Positions 6,358 to 8,335 of a stretch of 8,335 nt of DNA are shown here, piece after piece (within the stretch, counting starts at the first letter, position 1; every line of letters starts with the position of its first letter). The DNA lies in NCBI GenBank assembly GCA_036003365.1, contig DASYSL010000003.1, positions 1 through 8,335 on the forward strand. Direction: 5' to 3'. Position numbers and translations under genes: made by a program. Source of the DNA: DASYSL01 sp036003365. Lineage in GTDB: Bacteria > Eisenbacteria > RBG-16-71-46 > DASYSL01. Under the pieces are notes generated by a model. It searched no databases. It was given only the letters and a program-made list of their open reading frames with translations, and had not been told where the DNA came from.

Positions 6358-6375
6358 GCGGGCGAACTTGCCCGC
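6358..6375 (-). promoter_or_regulatory. Leader hairpin upstream of the BNR protein gene
   Basis: GCGGGC (6358-6363) and GCCCGC (6370-6375) form a perfect 6-bp G/C stem around a 6-base loop. The hairpin ends 3 bases from the ribosome binding site. It could protect the mRNA 5' end, tune translation, or terminate read-through from the membrane protein gene upstream on the same strand. Which of these applies is unknown. Confidence 0.4.
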
Positions 6376-6401
6376 GGACTCGAGAAGGCTAGGGACGCGC
6401 C

Positions 6402-6422
6402 CTTGACTGGCGCTTGACTGGC
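6402..6422. promoter_or_regulatory. Direct repeat with 11-base period, candidate operator
   Basis: CTTGACTGGC occurs at 6402-6411 and again at 6413-6422, exactly 11 bases apart. That spacing is one DNA helical turn and is what tandem-binding regulators, such as OmpR/PhoB-type response regulators, use. It lies 60-80 bases upstream of the BNR gene start, in the only non-coding stretch that could carry its promoter. The repeat is seen directly; the regulator class is inferred, and a chance duplication is possible. Confidence 0.4.
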
Positions 6423-6437
6423 AGCCGGATTTCCGAG

Positions 6438-7352
6438 CTAGATGCTTGAAGCAGCGGAATTTAGGCGAGATTCTTCCGGACCGGATGGACGCGCTTTCGT
6501 GACCCGGGCGCGCTCGAACGAGCCGGCGTGGAACGTCCCTTCCATGCGCCGCGAGAACATCATGAAGGGAATCCAGATGGCGATGGGCACGAGGAGCAGG
6601 GCGAAGCTGTGCGCGGTGGGCCCGATGAGGGCGGCGATCCTGCGCAGGCCGGCGAGCGCTTGTTGGACTTCGGCCGGGATGTCGCTCGCGCGCGCGGTTG
6701 CGGCCAGCAGCGCCTGGGCCATGGGCAGAAACGCGTTCATCGCCAGAAAGGAGCCGGCAACGAGCGCGCCCTGCACGAAACCTGTGAGCACGAGCGACTT
6801 GGGGAAGGCGCGGCTTCGCGTCACGAGCAAGACGAGCAACAAGAGAGGAGGGCCGATCAGGCTCGCGGCCGTAGCCGTCTCGAGGAAGGGAACGAAGAGC
6901 ACGGCCAGCACCGGCGCGAGGATCACTCCGCCCTGGGCGCCCGAGCGCGCCTCACGGAACACCCCGGCCCGATCGAGTGCGGGGATCGCGTCCTGCCACA
7001 GCGATTGGATGCCCGAGGAGGCGAAGATCGCCACCGCCGCCTGAGCCGCCAGACAAAGGGCCACGAGCGCGAGCCAGAGGGGCGCTTTGGCTTCGGGCGC
7101 ACCGGTCCGCGGGATCTGGATCCAATTGCGCACCACGAACAGAAGAACGGCCGCGGCCACGAAGAGCCCACCCGTGGCCCGGATCCAACCCCAGGCCGCC
7201 AGAATGGCGGAAGAGGCGTTCTCAGCTTTCAGGAATCCGCCGAAGGCGAAGGTTGCCCCCAGAACCGCGAGTCCAAAGGCAAGAAAAACGACGCGGCTCA
7301 GGAGAAGCACGAGGAGGAGAAGGCGCTCCGAGATCACACGCAAAGCGGTCAT
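6438..7352 (-). CDS. Polytopic membrane protein of unknown function
   Basis: I do not recognise this 304-residue protein's family. Hydrophobic segments lie at about 11-39, 58-74, 91-112, 142-158, 162-177, 187-210 and 240-266, so six or seven membrane spans are likely. The C-terminal ~38 residues are charged and soluble (SRRMEGTFHAGSFERARVTK and onward). No catalytic or transport signature is evident. The start is set by GGAAGGA five bases before the ATG at 7352. The frame stays open to 7505, but the extra residues are basic and low-complexity, lack a ribosome binding site and would fill the space shared with the divergent signalling gene. It is separated from the BNR gene downstream on the same strand by 95 bases containing candidate regulatory sites, so read-through is possible but not needed. 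Its divergence from the CheB-CheR gene does not itself show a functional link. Confidence 0.8.
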   Translation of the reverse strand: MTALRVISERLLLLVLLLSRVVFLAFGLAVLGATFAFGGFLKAENASSAILAAWGWIRATGGLFVAAAVLLFVVRNWIQIPRTGAPEAKAPLWLALVALCLAAQAAVAIFASSGIQSLWQDAIPALDRAGVFREARSGAQGGVILAPVLAVLFVPFLETATAASLIGPPLLLLVLLVTRSRAFPKSLVLTGFVQGALVAGSFLAMNAFLPMAQALLAATARASDIPAEVQQALAGLRRIAALIGPTAHSFALLLVPIAIWIPFMMFSRRMEGTFHAGSFERARVTKARPSGPEESRLNSAASSI

Positions 7353-7417
7353 GGGTTCCTTCCGGGGTGGTCTCATCATGGCACGAATGAGGCGCAGTGG
7401 GCGCGGCCGGGCCAGAC

Positions 7418-7447
7418 TTGATGAGAGGGGCGGGGTGAGCCCATACT
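7418..7447 (+). promoter_or_regulatory. Weak candidate sigma-70-type promoter for the CheB-CheR gene
   Basis: TTGATG (7418-7423) and CATACT (7442-7447) each match four of six consensus bases and are 18 bases apart, in the 151-base gap between the divergent genes. Transcription would begin near 7454, giving a leader of about 50 bases to the ATG at 7504. Promoter preferences of this organism are unknown, so this is only a suggestion. Confidence 0.25.
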
Positions 7448-7503
7448 GGCTCTTGTAGTCTCCTTGCCGCGATGACGAGCCCCTCGCCTCGCGACTGAAA
7501 ACC

Positions 7504-8335
7504 ATGATTTCCCAGCCCCGAGCCTGTGCTCATCGGATGACCGGCATGGTCCAGGAGAACGCGGCATCGCCTTATGAACTCGAAGAGACCGAAAGCGGCG
7601 GCGAGCGGCCGGGCTACAGCCCGTTCCCGATCGTCGGGGTGGGCGCGTCCGCCGGCGGACTCGAGGCGTTTCGCTCCTTCCTGGCCGAGTTACCCGAAAA
7701 GCCGGGCATGGCATTCGTGCTCATCCAGCACCTTGATCCCAAGCACGAAAGCCGGCTGACCGAAGTCCTCGAGAAGGCGTCGCCGCTGCCCATCCGCGAG
7801 GCCACGCACGGCACGACGGTCGAGCCCGATCACGTCTACGTGATCCCGCCCGGCTCGACGATGACGATCGAGAAGGGGACGCTGCTCATCGTCCCGCGCG
7901 GCCAGGCGCGCGCGCCGCATCTCACCATCGACGCTTTCTTCCGCTCCCTGGCTCGCGACTCGCGGTCGCGCGCCATCGCCGTCGTCCTCTCCGGCAGCGG
8001 CTCCGACGGCACGCTCGGCATCGTCGAGGTCAAAGCTGTCGGTGGCATCACCTACGCACAGGATGAGCGGACGGCAACGCACAACGCCATGCCGCGCAGC
8101 GCCGTCGATTCCGGATCCGTCGACTTCGTGCTGCCGCCGGCGGAGATTGCGCATTCGATCGCGCGCATCAAGAGCCATCCCTATCTGGCCGCCAGCGAGC
8201 CCGAGCAGGCGCCGCTGCGCGCGCCAAACGACGACTACCAGCGCGTGCTCGCGCTCGTGCGCCGATCGACGGGTGTCGACTTCGCCAACTACCGTGATAC
8301 GACGATCCGGCGTCGCATTCACCGGCGCATGATGC
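7504..8335 (+). CDS. CheB-CheR fusion protein (chemotaxis methylesterase/methyltransferase type), 3' partial
   Basis: The frame opens after a TAG at 7456-7458 and continues without a stop to the window end, giving 277 residues so far. Residues about 40-228 form a complete CheB methylesterase domain. The serine-histidine-aspartate triad is visible as S49 in GASAGG, H76 in IQHLD and D168 in GSGSDGT. The following part (about 242-277: DDYQRVLALVRRSTGVDFANYRDTTIRRRIHRRM) is the start of the all-helical CheR N-terminal domain. Family members usually continue with the CheR methyltransferase domain and often with coiled-coil, PAS and histidine kinase parts; these would lie beyond the window. No receiver domain precedes CheB, unlike stand-alone CheB. 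Starts at 7504, 7537 and 7546 are all possible; none has a strong ribosome binding site, so the first ~14 residues are uncertain. Its usual partners (receptors, CheA) are not in view. Confidence 0.93.
   Translation, partial: MISQPRACAHRMTGMVQENAASPYELEETESGGERPGYSPFPIVGVGASAGGLEAFRSFLAELPEKPGMAFVLIQHLDPKHESRLTEVLEKASPLPIREATHGTTVEPDHVYVIPPGSTMTIEKGTLLIVPRGQARAPHLTIDAFFRSLARDSRSRAIAVVLSGSGSDGTLGIVEVKAVGGITYAQDERTATHNAMPRSAVDSGSVDFVLPPAEIAHSIARIKSHPYLAASEPEQAPLRAPNDDYQRVLALVRRSTGVDFANYRDTTIRRRIHRRMM

Noticed and set aside
6528..7421. Plus-strand frame of 297 residues opposite the unknown membrane protein
   Set aside because: Product is Glu/Gly/Arg/His-rich low-complexity, an expected antisense of a hydrophobic GC-rich gene.
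7353..7505. Longer version of the membrane protein starting at 7505
   Set aside because: The ATG at 7352 has a strong GGAAGGA site at good spacing and starts a clean membrane protein; the upstream residues are basic, low-complexity and lack a ribosome binding site.

Overview
This 8.3 kb window is GC-rich bacterial chromosome with densely packed genes. Its codons are strongly G/C-ending throughout, and I see no tRNA, rRNA, CRISPR array or mobile element. Two features point to the Fibrobacterota-Chlorobiota-Bacteroidota (FCB) neighbourhood, such as Candidatus Eisenbacteria, Gemmatimonadota or a similar uncultured lineage. The first is a large secreted protein ending in a FlgD-Ig-like / type A type IX secretion sorting domain. 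The second is a reaction-centre-type diheme cytochrome. A palindrome matching the LexA operator I remember for Fibrobacter supports this. The placement is an inference, not a proof.

Layout, left to right. (1) Bases 1-1515 (+): the 3' part of a polytopic membrane protein with a C-terminal TPR-like tail, open at the left edge. (2) Bases 1516-1763: a hairpin-rich intergenic region ending in a LexA-box-like palindrome. (3) Bases 1764-2666 (+): a radical SAM protein of the spore photoproduct lyase-like / Rv2578c family. (4) Bases 2676-3275 (-): an exported diheme c-type cytochrome, convergent with the radical SAM gene and only 9 bases from it. (5) Bases 3276-3367: a short gap filled by a long imperfect inverted repeat. 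(6) Bases 3368-3610 and 3613-6342 (-): a two-gene unit with a 909-residue secreted BNR/Asp-box repeat protein first and an 80-residue single-span membrane protein 2 bases behind it. (7) Bases 6343-6437: a promoter-sized gap with an 11-base-period direct repeat and a leader hairpin. (8) Bases 6438-7352 (-): a polytopic membrane protein of unknown function. (9) Bases 7504-8335 (+): the 5' part of a CheB-CheR fusion protein that runs off the right edge.

The genes do not form one pathway. They fall into an envelope/secretion group (secreted BNR protein, its small membrane partner, exported cytochrome, two polytopic membrane proteins), a probable DNA-damage gene (radical SAM with a LexA-like operator) and a signalling gene (CheB-CheR). 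The most interesting lead is the candidate SOS operator in front of the radical SAM gene. Next are the structured regulatory gaps at 1549-1737, 3296-3369 and 6358-6422. I found no convincing new multi-gene system.
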